Source of the DNA: Apodemus sylvaticus
Lineage: Eukaryota > Chordata > Mammalia > Rodentia > Muridae
Assembly: GCF_947179515.1 (NCBI RefSeq)
Contig: NC_067487.1
Location: 42,148,514-42,212,513, forward strand
Reading direction: 5' to 3'
DNA: 64,000 nt
Part shown: positions 34,351 to 46,020 of the stretch, piece after piece
Position numbering within the stretch: the stretch's first letter is position 1
Layout of the letters: every line of letters begins with the position of its first letter
Made by a program: the position numbers and the translations under genes
The notes under the pieces: generated by a model
What the model saw: the letters and a program-made list of their open reading frames with translations, nothing else
Told to the model about the DNA's origin: nothing
Database searches by the model: none

Positions 34351-35367
34351 ACAGGCTAGAAATTTGTTAACTCAGTGCAGATAACTGCAGCAACTGTGAG
34401 TTCATGACTGCAAAGACTGGGTCATGCCTAGAAGATGACATTTGCAGCCTTTCTCCTTATCATCTAATGTTTCAGTTTTTACACTCTGTTTTTTTTTAAT
34501 GATGTTTTCTTAGGCCTTAGAAGAAGATGTTTAAGTATCTTATTTACGACTGTTCATTTAACAGTCACATGTATTCAGAAGCCTGGGCATGTCTCCTCGA
34601 AAAAATACAGGTAGTATAGTAATTACCCCCAGTAGGTTTTTAGTCCTACAGTTAAATACCAATAGAAAATTATAAGTGGTCAGTATTAGTAATTATGCTG
34701 GAATGCCTGTAAACATATAAGGAGTTCTTTAACATTATTTTATAGCTGAACATCAGGTGATTAAATGATGATTACATATAAAAGCATCCATAATTATTTT
34801 TCAGTGAAGATCAAAATTTACAGCCATCTTAGATGTAAATCTATCAATAACATAAGCTATATATTTTATATAATGATTAGAATGATCCTTTCATTTGTCT
34901 TTTTAAATTTCACAGTATAAAAAGCAAATCTACATATTCACTATATAATAAGATGATGCAAACCATCTTTATCTTGAGAATTCTAGATAATTTTTGCATA
35001 TCACTTTTGGCATCTGATAAAATAAATTATTACAGTATTTGACAAAATAAAATGAAGAAAAGTAAAATGTATTCCCTGTGGAGCAATCCCTATTACATTG
35101 GTAACATAATGATTTACCAATGTAATGAAGTGAATGAATTTGAAATGATATGTAGCACTGAAGAATGAGCCTGTTTACTCCATCACATAGACATGTCTAG
35201 ATGTCTAAAATCCATAGAACACATTGTTGTTTGGAGAGTTATGTCTTAACTTCATGCATTGTAGAAACATTCTAATATAGACTTTGGGTGACTTCTATTC
35301 TTACATATAAAATAAATGGCAACAGAGGATGAGATTCCTATAGCTCACTAACAAGAATATAAATTTC
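34351..35367. other. AT-rich DNA without recognised gene
   Basis: Nothing recognised apart from the perfect inverted repeat at 35092-35126. Confidence 0.4.
35092..35126. other. Perfect 13-bp inverted repeat with a 9-nt loop
   Basis: ATTACATTGGTAA at 35092-35104 is the exact reverse complement of 35114-35126. Loop CATAATGAT. It is not followed by a T-run and lies in no recognised transcript, so no terminator role is claimed. Confidence 0.85.
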
Positions 35368-36405
35368 CCTTTTTTATTAGATATTTTCTTTATTTACATT
35401 TCAAATGTTTCCCTTTTTCTTTGCTTCCCCTCTGAAGACCTCCTATCCCGTCTCACCTACCCCTGCTTACTAAGTCACCCACCCCTGTTTCCCTGTCCTG
35501 GCATTCCCCTACGCTAGGACAATGAGCCTTTACAGGTCCAAGGGCTTCTCCTCTCATTGATATCTGACAAGGCCATCCTTTGCTACACACGTGGCAAGAG
35601 CCACAGGTCCCTCCATGTGTACTCTTTGGTTGGTGATTAAGTCCCTGGGAGCTCTGGAGGTACTGGTTGGTTCATATTGGTGTTCCTCCTATGGGGCTGC
35701 AAACCCCTTCAGGTCTTTGGGTCCTTTCTCTAGCTCCTCCATTGGGGACCCTGTGCTCAGTTCAATGATTTACTGAGAGTATCCCCCTCTGTATTTGTCA
35801 GTCACTAGCAGGGCCTCTCAGGAGATGGCTATATCAGGCTCCTGTCAGCAAGCACTTGTTGGCATCCACAATAGTGTCTGGGTTTGGTAACTGTATATGG
35901 AATGGATCTCCAGGTCGGGCAGTCTCTGGATGGCCTTTCCTCCACACTTTGTCTCTGTATTTCCTCCCATGGGTACTTTGCTCCCCCTTCTAAGAAGGAC
36001 CAAAGTATCTACACTTTGGTCTTCCTTCTACTTGAGCTTCATGTGGTCTGTAAATTATATCCTGGGTATTCTGAGCTTCTGGACTAATATCTACTTATCA
36101 GTAAGTCCATATCATTTGTGTCCTTTTGTGATTGGGTTACTTCACAGAGAATGATATTTTCTAGCTCCATCCATTTGCCTAAGAATTTCATGAATTCATT
36201 GTTTTTAATAGCTGAGTAGTACTCCATTGTGTAAATGTATCACATTTTCTGTATCCATTCCTCTGTTGAGGGATATTTGGGCTCATTCCAGTTTCTGGCC
36301 ATTATAAATAAGGCTTCTATGACCATAGGGGAGCATGTGATCTTATTACATGTTTGGGCATCTTCTGGCCAACTGTACTACTCCTGGGCATATACCCAGA
36401 AGTCA
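35368..36405 (-). mobile_element. Lx-type LINE-1 3' end with a ~35-bp inverted 5' tip
   Basis: The minus-strand 3' UTR (35368-36100) matches that of the plus-strand L1 at 806-3160 ('gcctttcctccacactttgtc', 'ctaagaaggaccaaag', 'tctggactaatatctactta'). ORF2 C-terminus follows to about 36370. At about 36371 the strand flips: 'tactactcctgggcatatac' is ORF2 sense sequence on the plus strand and should lie immediately upstream of the minus segment's start. This layout fits twin priming with a very short second cDNA. A possible imperfect target duplication ('aaatttccc' left, 'aaacttcct' right) is only suggestive. Confidence 0.85.
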
Positions 36406-39067
36406 AACTTCCTAAATAGCTGTGACCTCATTGTATTTATTTATCTCATAGAGGTTGTGGAACACTCATAAAAATGGTTTGGATGATTGAATAAATAGGA
36501 AGCTCATTAAATTTTGAATTCACAAATTTAAATGTGAACTAAAAGAAAAATGAAAATTAGAATATTCTGGGATGATACTAGTAGTGGCAATATATGCAAA
36601 AATTAATGAGCAATATTTATATATTTGTGTTAAAGGTAAGAAAATGGAAGATTTTTCATGCATGTACTTGTGCTAATATATGTATATTATATATATATGA
36701 CTGTGTATACACTTATAGGCTTTTATAAAAATTATGAAAATCATGCCTTCTTACTAACAAAGTAGTAAAAATATATAAACAATATAATTCATTTGTATAT
36801 GCTGTATATATTTAAATATTATATATACTATAGAAAACATGGATGTATACACATAGATATGTAGTGACTATATAAGGAGAGAATAAGTTATTGAATATAA
36901 ATCTAGATTTCTTCTTATATTGGCTCATGATAATATGTTTTTGGTAAAATGAGTAAATTCTCATTTACATTATATTAAATTCATTAGAAATTCTCATATA
37001 TGTGAGACAAATATAGTTGTAGAGTAGCAATATTATCCAACTACTAAAATAAAAGGAGACAATAGTAAATAAAGATGTATAGAGCATTGGAAAAGAGTAA
37101 ACATTGCACATAAATTACTTAGGATGTGTTTTGGTATCTATCAAGTACCTGCTTTTATTATAAAACACATAGCTTCTTCTTTAGTCACAACATTAAATTC
37201 AGAAAAACATATGTCATATGCAAGGTTTTCAGATTACCCTGAAACTGATTACTTTAAGTTATATTTGAAAAAGAAAGAAACAAACAAACAAGCAAAGAAG
37301 CAAAGGAGGAAACTAGGAGATATTAACAAACAAATACTCAAAACATAATTGAGAACAAAAATCTGAGCAAATCTGATTCACTTTCTTTATAAAAAATTAT
37401 TTTTCATATGAGGCCTGGAGTTTAAATATGTAGAGAATCATGCTTCTTACCTAATGTGAATAAAGTCCATTTCACACTAAAATGAAAGTTCTTTGTCCTT
37501 TTCCTTCTTTACACAACTTGCTATTTGAATTTAAGTTCCAGGATTCAACTTCAGTCATGAGAGACAACCAAGTAGGGAAGTGAATGAATTACCATTGATG
37601 CTGATAAGTAATGCTGGTGATTCACTTTTTTTGCATAACATAAAAGATATGACTGTTACAGCATAAACCCCAACAGGTCAAGCAGGTAAGGAAAGCTCTA
37701 ATCATACTTTAAAGAAGATGCTTTAAAAAAGAGAGAGAGAGAGAGTGGTGCTTAATAAACAGGAGGGAGGAATAAGAACTTCCAGAAAAAGAACTTCCAG
37801 GAATAGACTGAGTAAATCTTCATTAACTTTAAATTTTTTGAATGCCAATAAAGCAAGGACAAAAGATGCTGAAAGACATTGAGTTATACAAAACCTACTG
37901 AATTAGATCAATATCAGAATGGAAGTCAAGGAAATGCGATACTTAGAGGAAGAGGTAGTGAAAACTATGGGTTCCATCCAAATTGATTAAGATCCAATTC
38001 CAATAAGAGAAGCTTCCATACAAAAAGCACTACCAAGGAAGGAAGAAACACAGAAAAACAGCAGATGATGCAGAAAGCTGATCACACAAATAGGGACAGC
38101 TCAACGAACTAGCTGAAAAAGGACAAATCATTCATCAGACCGGTAGACTGTGAAACCTTGATGTTGAAATGGATATTTGCTGGAGGACAGATGATCAGGA
38201 TTGCAGTTATGAGGAATCATCACATCAGTGCATCTTCATAATGACATTCAAACTGTTAACTTTGTGGAATTGATAATGGTTTCTTTCACAATAGTTAAAA
38301 TGTGTACAATTTTTAGCTTAAACAGAAAGGGGAAAGATATAAATACATTTTAATCTAGCAACATGGCTACTCTGACAAGGGATCACATCCAAAAACCTAG
38401 GTCCATGTGATCAGGCTGGAATGAAACTATCTGAGTATACACCTTTACAACCTCTGGCTGGCATACAGACACTCCCTTAGTACACACTTTTAATCCCAAA
38501 CAATGTCATCTAATTGAGGGGCAGACAAAGTGAAGAATCAGAGAAAGAGATGACAAAATAAATAAGAGATAGTATCAGCTGGTCTCCCATGAGAACAGAC
38601 AGGTAATGAGTGTACAATGAGGGATCCATGGATCTAGATACATATGCAGGGCCAGACCTAGGCCCAGGGAGAATTAAATAGAAAGGCTTTGGGCTCAGCC
38701 CAAGCCACATATTAATAAAGCTTGTCTATGGCTCTCATCGCATCCCTTCCTCTGAGGAAATAAAACCAACATTTACAGTCAGCATTAAAGAACACTCTTT
38801 ACTTGAGAGGCCAATTATATAAAACTGGTATTTTTTTTTTTTTTTAGAAAAAGGAACATTTTGTAACACAAACTAAAAACAACTCCCCAATCTTCTGCTA
38901 AGGAAGGCTCAAGACCTTGTCTCAACTTCTGACTTACCAAATTGACTCATGCTTTCTTTGTACTTTCCCTAAAACAATAAGCAGAAAACCTTTTCCAAGA
39001 TTCTGGGTGGAAGTGATGTCTGCTGCACTATAGTTTAGAACAATGGTGACGGCAGAATAGAGTTTCT
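36406..39067. other. Unassigned AT-rich DNA
   Basis: AT-rich low complexity around 36660-36850, a short (GA)n at 37730-37745 and an A/C/G-rich (AAAC)n-like stretch at 37260-37340. The stretch 38460-38720 ('acacttttaatcccaaa' near the start, 'attaataaagcttg' at its end) may be an old SINE-related repeat, but I cannot identify it. Confidence 0.4.
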
Positions 39068-39080
39068 TCCTTTCTTTCTC

Positions 39081-39137
<57 letters not shown>

Positions 39138-39194
39138 TGTCTGTCTCTCACATGCACACACATACATGCACACACACACACACACACACACACC
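39068..39194. repeat. (TC)n followed by (CA)n
   Basis: TC dinucleotides with few interruptions to about 39149, then CATG/CACA-rich sequence ending in ~12 pure CA units. Confidence 0.95.
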
Positions 39195-41299
39195 TATCTA
39201 CTTTATTTATTACACCACTTAATATAAAGAGATTTTTCTTCTTTAGTTAGATTTTGAAAGTAGATCTTGATTTGTAGCGCAGAATGATATAGAATATTTA
39301 ATCCTAATGGCTCAAGCTCCTGTACATCAACAGAGCATATGAAACAATACAATTCATTGCCCCGATCCATTACAATATTATACATACATTTCCACAAGAG
39401 ATTTTCCTTTTAGTAACTGTATTTTAGTTATTTATTGTTCTACCAGCGTGTCTATGGATACATTTTATTATATTATAATCTTATTTTATTTTAAATTTTA
39501 GTGGAAGGAAGTCTTGATAAGTTTTATTTATTTCTTATTATCCATGCCAGTTACTATTTGTTTCACAAATTTTCTCATTCTCTTTGTCACTAGAACAGAG
39601 TGACACATCACAGTTGCTGCTTTGAGTTTAACCTGTACTTCAAAACCATGTTTATTTCCACTCATCCATATAAAATATTAGTACTTTATAATTGTATGTC
39701 CCATGGTTAACATTATAGAGTTGACAACAATCATGGTCTTTTTAGTTTCTTTGCTTTGGTATGGATCCAAACCCACCCACATCACGCATGTACCTTATTC
39801 ACACTTTAACTGTAAAGTTAGCATTTGTATTTAAAAAATAAATGTGGCAGTTTTTCTTTTTTATTATTAAGTTGAATTTTGTTCTCAAAAGTTAAGTTTG
39901 TTTTTTTTTTTTGCTTTGGACAACATGATGATGACAAGGTAAGAATTTGCAATACTGAGATTTAACCTCATGCTTTGTAGAGATTGTAAGATCATGTCTC
40001 CAGTAGTTACAATGCACATACCACACTAGCATCACGATCAGCTGTGCCACAGTAGCAGGGACCTTCTACTCTTCTTACTTTCTTTTTTCTCATTATCTAC
40101 AGAGAAGCATCTATAATGCACTACTAAAATAGACATAATCCTATTTCAATAATCAAAATTATAGTTTCCTATTTATTCATCTTCACAAAAAACATAAATA
40201 TTCCAAGATTTTCTTAAAATTTGATAAAATTGTCCTAAACAGCATTTTTCTCAAACTAAAATGATTTCCTTCTTGTACATGTCAGTGACAAGAGGTAATT
40301 CACACTATTTGGGGGGGGGATATATACTAATAAATAATAGGCATAGGCAGAACTTTACAATGTCTTTTTGTTAAGTATATGCTGTCTCGGACTTTAAAGT
40401 TACCAGGTACAAAATCTACCTATGTAAGAGTGAAGCAAGTTTCTAAATGATTTCTTTCTACATTTTATTGAAAAATACATTGCAAATAAGCAGTGGTATA
40501 TGACTTGCTTAATACAGTAGCATCATTATCTTCACTACAATGACATGATCATCCCCACTACACTAACATAATTACTGCCACGACAATGACATCATCCCTA
40601 TTGAATAGTACTGTGGTGTTTGATTAGTTTCACTAGTCTCATACTTCATATGCAAATCGCTAGAACTGGAAGTTTTGTTTCCAGTGATGATCTGGAGCTA
40701 CTAGTATATATTAGTGTACTATTGCTGAAAAATTTGGGATCTGATACCCTTTAAGAGTCTAAGGAATAATTTATATAGTTTCTATATTTAAAAATGCATA
40801 TAAACAAATGTGCTTATACTTTCATAAAATTTCCTTGGATCTCTACTGAGCAGGACAGTTGACCCCTTAGTTAAAAGTATAAATTTAGAAAGCACTGAAT
40901 CCTTAATTGCTAGTTATTCTGTATCTGTCAAATTCTACTGAAACGTGCAACCTAAATCTTTGGTAAAAAGAGTACCTCATGATAATATATTTTCCATTTA
41001 TATATGTGAAAGCAATAATTAGCATGAAGCTCATTACAATATATCAAGAAAGAAAATAGCAAAAGAAGAAAATATGTAATTAAATAAGTTTTGCCCTGAG
41101 TTGCTCTATTGTTCTCTTCCACTGACTGTTGTGTGTTCAGGTCCAGCCCAGAACAGCTAGATGACAAGAAATAAATGCAAAAGTGACATCTCTCCAACTT
41201 TTAACGCAGAAATAAGATGTCCTAATTTCAGAATTATTTTATATTCTGATAAAGAAAACAGCACAGTTTGATTTTCTTTATTCAGTCAAAAGGCACTTA
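39195..41299. other. Unassigned AT-rich DNA
   Basis: No gene recognised. Includes a T12 run at 39900, a G9 run near 40310 and the small degenerate minisatellite at 40516-40603. Confidence 0.4.
40516..40603. repeat. Degenerate minisatellite, about 23-bp unit, four copies
   Basis: Units of the form 'atgacatgatcatccccactac' recur about every 22-24 bases: 40516, 40540, 40564 and 40586. Each has an ATGACAT/ATAACAT-like start and an AC-rich end. Copies are ~70-80% alike by eye. Confidence 0.6.
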
Positions 41300-41625
41300 G
41301 TTGGGTTCTTAAATTTTGTTGGGTGTGCGTGTGCCTATGAGTGTGGGACATGTTGGGGGAGGCACACTCATCTTGTGGAGGCCATAGCCTAACATCAAGA
41401 TAAATTCATTCTCTAATTGTTTTTCCATCCCTTTTTATTGAATCTAAACTTCACCATTTCTGGTAGGCTAGAGACACAGTGAGCCTCTGAATCTGCCTGT
41501 CTCCACAGCTCCCCACCCCTGATCCCCCATTCATTGCGTGATCAGATGATAAGGGGCTAATGCTGCCACACTTAGTTTTTATGAAGGAGCTATGGATCCA
41601 AACTCGGGTCCTCTCATGATGGTTT
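41300..41625 (-). mobile_element. B4/RSINE-type composite SINE, old
   Basis: The plus strand shows a GT-rich left side, 'tctggtaggctagagac', 'gaatctgcctgtctcc', 'gctaatgctgccacac' and 'ccaaactcgggtcctctcat', the reverse order of a B4 element (B1-like part followed by ID-like tRNA-derived head). Its end near 41625 is not sharp. Confidence 0.6.
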
Positions 41626-41967
41626 TGATATAGGTTTGCATTGTGTAATGAGGACTTAGTGAACTCTTTGCTCTGAACCCTTCAGAGAGATGGTGGTGAA
41701 AAGGAACACATCCTCAGTACTCTCGTGGAATGTTAAGTTTATTTGAACTGCTCCCAGTTTTCTCAACAAGGTTGTTTCACTAGTAAATACAATAAACATA
41801 CACATAGTGGTAAAACCTTTTTGTGAATCTAATAAATCTATAAACCATTCCGATGATCTAGAGAAGCATATTTAATACATGCTACATCTTTCAAACTTAT
41901 GTTATATGGGTAAAGAGATTTTGAGTATACTCTATGAGCACTGCAATTACTGAAGTCTACTTACATT

Positions 41968-42124
41968 TTTTTTTAATTTTTTTTATTCGATATAATTTAT
42001 TTACATTTCAAATGATTTCCCCTTTTCTAGCCCCCCACTCCCCGGAAGTCCCGTAAGCCCCCTTCTCTTCCCCTGTCCTCCCACCCACCCCTTCCCACTT
42101 CCCCGTTCTGGTTTTGCCGAATAC
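41968..42124 (-). mobile_element. Young LINE-1 3' stub, ~155 bp
   Basis: T-run, 'ttattcgatataatttattt', then the C-rich 'ccccactccccggaag' and 'cccaccccttcccacttcc' block to 'ggttttgccgaatact'. This is the very end of a young mouse L1 3' UTR with few differences from what I remember of the consensus. Extreme 5' truncation. No secure duplication found. Confidence 0.92.
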
Positions 42125-43284
42125 TTATATCTTAATGTGAAGTTGTTAGTGCAAACATTTACTTTAAGAAATGATATCATCTTTGAAATACCAAAACAAA
42201 TGGTGTGGGTTTATCTGACTCATTTGATTATTAAAAATAGGTTTCTTTTGAGTGGAAAACATGACCCCTGCCCCACTCTACAAAGTAAGATGAAAATTAG
42301 TGATAAAGTTCTTGGGTAAAGTCCTCCAAATTGAGAGGTCTGACTTGTAAGGTAGACAAAGGAAAAGATGAAAAGACAGTATGGATGCTGAGGAGAATTT
42401 TTTTATAACATCAGAAGGCAGAAGTGTGTTTATCTCCCATGCTTGGATCTTGATAAACACCAGCAATCAGAGAAGAATTCAGCAGATCTGTTTGGATAAC
42501 AGCTTTGGCAATCCACAGACATGCTTTCTTTATTTACCACCCCCACATTATGACTCAGGATAAAGATTCTGAAGAAAGCTTCTGAAAAATAAATTCCAAT
42601 ATGCTCATTGGTGCCCAATATTTTAGTATAGGTTTCAAATAGAAGTGTAAGTGGGAGTAGAAATAACAAAGAGCTCATATAATTAGCATATTAAGATCAT
42701 GGGAATTATTTTCAGTGAATATAAATAATCAGTAAAGCCACATTTATTGGAAGTGGACAAACTGTGTATAGCTAAAGTCAGAGGGAAAAGTGTTACAGCA
42801 ATGATGTCACCAGATAACATTCTTCCCAGAACTGATGTATAAAGAGACTTAAAAGCAGATGGAAAAAGTCTGGTGCTTTATAAACTAATCTCCTGTTTCA
42901 TAACTATAAGTTACAATTCTCCAAGTCCACATTGACTGCTGTTTATTTATTGCATTCTCCAAGTTACTATCTATGAAGTTTCCTTATTGTAGGAACCCTT
43001 TTAAAGGAACCAGTGATGTTGCAGTCATGAGCGAATTATATGCAGTATTAAGACCACTCATGAGGGAATTATATGCAGTATCGAGCCTTTATGTGGAAGA
43101 AATATTGGGCACTCTTTACATGTACTTCTAGCATATTATAAAGTATCTAGTTTTATGGTATTAATGGTATTACAATTCTAGTGTCTTTTAGAGCATCTAT
43201 ATTGTCACGTGTAAAGCTAAATATTGGAAGCAATGTTGCCAACTATTATGGTATTTCCTCAAATCATTCACATGTGGCTCTTTG
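42125..43284. other. Unassigned DNA
   Basis: Nothing recognised except the two-copy tandem repeat at 43025-43087. Confidence 0.4.
43025..43087. repeat. Two-copy tandem repeat, period 33
   Basis: 'tcatgagcgaattatatgca' at 43025 is repeated as 'tcatgagggaattatatgca' at 43058; 26 or more of 30 bases agree between units. Confidence 0.85.
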
Positions 43285-43680
43285 AAGGATATTGTAGTCT
43301 CTGGAGACATGGCCCAGTTGATTGATTCAGTTCTTACTGTACAAGCATGAGGGACTTGACGTAGAATCCCCTTCTCTTACATATAAAATCTGAGTTCAGT
43401 GGTGCTAGTCCTTAACTCCAGAACTGGAGGTGGGAGAAGGGATAATCAGATGGGTCCCTGGATCTTAGTGATGGTCTAGCTGAGAAAAAACAGCTACAGG
43501 TGCAATGAGATATCCTGTATCAAAAAAAGTAGAATAATAAAAATGTGTACAGCAATCAAAGAAGACATTCAGTGTGAACCACTGGCCTTTACAGGCATGC
43601 ACACATAAGTGCATTTACACCTACAGACATCTACACAAACAAGTTCACAACCCATACATGTACACCCAACCTCTAGACAC
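43285..43680 (+). mobile_element. B4-type composite SINE
   Basis: An ID/tRNA-like head ('gacatggcccagttgattg', 'gtacaagcatgagggac') is followed by a B1-like middle ('ggtctagctgagaaaaaaca', 'tgcaatgagatatcctgta') and a tail with 'catgcacacataagtgc'. This is the plus-strand order of B4. Old and diverged. Confidence 0.65.
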
Positions 43681-44589
43681 AGAAACAGTGTATTGCCCAA
43701 ATCAGTATAGACCATGAAGTGTTATCTGCTTCTTTTGGTTCACTCTCCTTTAAAAGGTCTTAAGGTGAATATAGACCTCAAAAAAAAAAAAAGGAGTTTT
43801 GGGTTCATTGAAACAGTTTTTATCAAAACAGTTTCAAATAGGTTGTTTTGAAAATGAGAAAATATGTTCATATATTTAAACATGGTGATTTATTCTTAAA
43901 AGTTAGACATATGACCACAATAATGAATACTGTGAAAGTAGTTAGAGTGTCTATAGCCAAATTGATGGATGAAAGAGTATGTGGGATGTTCTGGGAACAT
44001 CTTTCACCATTTCTGGTATTGGATCATCACATGCTTGAGTAAGAATTCACAAAAATAAATCCTTTAAATTTCTTATCACATGACCCTCTTCCAAGTAAGG
44101 GGAAAAAGCTTCTTTAAGTATTTACAGTTAAATTTATATAGAAAACATCTTCAAAGATGTATAATCAATACATAGTAGTGCAGACTACTTAGCCTATAGG
44201 ATAGGAATTTTTTTTTTAAGTTTTGGATGAAGATGGAGGTTCAAGACCTAGATAGTACTAGCACCAGTGGACACAAACCAGGCCTTTGACCTTGGGTTTG
44301 TCAGAGTCACTCTGGCTGTTCTGTACCTATATGCCTTTTCCTCTGCACATATGCACTCTTCATATTGTTATAGCCACAATGGTTATAACATGTCTTGTCA
44401 GATTAAGAATCTGTCTTTGTTTACATTTTGTTAGCTCTTTAATGGCTTTATCACCAAATACATAGATATTGGGGGTCTATGTTTACAACTATTAATTGTA
44501 AGAGTGAACAAAATCTGTAAATAATACCATCCTACTTGAAAGGTTTATCTAACAATAGATACATTTATAAGGAAAACAAAGTGTTCCAC
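43681..44589. other. Unassigned AT-rich DNA
   Basis: A12 run at 43781 and T9 near 44210. No gene recognised. Confidence 0.4.
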
Positions 44590-44994
44590 TTTGATTTATT
44601 TTAAAACAGCATTCTAAGAATTAAAATCTAAGAATAGGCCTAATCAAGATTTAAAAGACATCTATAATGAGAACTTTAAATCTCTCCAAAAAACAAAGAT
44701 TGAGGAAGACACTAAAAATGGGACAACCTTTTTATAGATTGGTAGAATTAATGCTGCAATCTTAGCCTACTTATAAAGAACATTTTATAGATTCAATGTA
44801 ATTGCAATCAAAATCCTCAAAACAGTCATTATGGAAATATAAAAAATATCCAAAAGTTTATGTGGCACCAGAAAATATTCCAGATATCCAAAGCAATTCT
44901 GAACACAAAAAAATACTTGAAGAATTGTTATTATAAAATTTTAGAATATAACACAGCTATGGTAACAAGAACAACATAACACTAGCCACAAAGC

Positions 44995-45062
44995 ATACAT
45001 ACATACATATACATATATATTTGTGTGTGTGTGTGTGTGTGTGTGTGCGTGCGTGTGTGTAC
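44995..45062. repeat. (CATA)n-(TG)n microsatellite inside L1 ORF2
   Basis: Four CATA units, a short AT-rich link, then ~15 TG units with GC substitutions. It interrupts ORF2 homology, so it arose after insertion. Confidence 0.9.
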
Positions 45063-45657
45063 ACAAACCAAGGCAACATAGTAAAAATCTCCAACATGGT
45101 ATTCCATAACTACTACAATCTGATATTTGAGAAAGATGCAAATAAACATATGCAGAAGAACAGACATAACTTTCAGTAAATGGTGTAAAAACAAGAGTCC
45201 ACATGCAGAATAAAAGTAGGCCTGTATCTATGTTTCCCACTCTGCACAAAGTTTAACTGTAAATGAAACAAAAGTGTCAATGTGAAATTGAATACACTGA
45301 AACCACTGGAAGAAAGCAGAGAGAGTACCTTACAGGACATAGGTTTGGGAAGGACTTCATACATTCTACTATATTTGTCCAAAGTCTAAGAACATATTTG
45401 ACAAAGTGGGACCTCATAAGACTAAAAGGTTTCTGTAAGCAGAAGAAATAATCAATCAAGTGAAGGTGAAGTCCATAGAGTAGGAGAGAATCTTTACCAA
45501 CTGTTCATCTAGTAGAAGATTAATGTTAGGAATATATAGAGAAAATTTTTAAAAGAAGGGTCAGAAAACAAATGACTCAATTAAAAAATTTGACTATGGA
45601 TATGAACAGAAAGTTCTCAAAATAACAAATTAAAATGATTAGGAGGTACTAAAGAAA

Positions 45658-45850
45658 AGGCTTAGCAACTAAGAGTACTGGCTGATCTTCCAGAGGACCT
45701 AAGTTTGTTTCTGAGCACCTACAGGGTGGATCACAGCTGTATGTAACCCTAGTTATAGGGATCTGATTCTCTTTACCTGTCTCTAAAAACACTGTACAGA
45801 TTACATGCACATACGTTCATGCAGGAAAAACAACCACATGCATAAAATAA
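45658..45850 (+). mobile_element. B2/B3-type SINE inserted in the old L1
   Basis: 'aaggcttagcaactaagagt' (tRNA-derived head), 'tgatcttccagaggacctaa' and 'gatctgattctctttacctg' are in B2/B3 order; the 3' tail runs into the purine tract. The L1 resumes beyond it. Confidence 0.85.
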
Positions 45851-46020
45851 AAAGAAAGAAAAGAAACAAAGAAAGAAAAATAGAAAAAGAAGGAAAGAAG
45901 GAAGGAAAGAACAAAAGATAGAAAGAAAGAAAGGAAAGAAGGAAGGAGGGAAGGAAGGAAGGAGGAAAGAGAGAAGAAAGATAGAAGAGAGAAGACAGAA
46001 AGAAAGAGAGACAAAGAGAA
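45843..46020. repeat. Polypurine microsatellite (GAAA)n/(GGAA)n, ~175 bp
   Basis: Mixed AAAG, GGAA and AGAA units with almost no pyrimidine. It begins in the A-rich tail of the SINE. Minus-strand frames give only Phe/Leu/Ser repeats. Confidence 0.95.

Noticed and set aside
40516..40603. CRISPR-like array
   Set aside because: Units are adjacent and degenerate with no unique spacers; the genome is mammalian.
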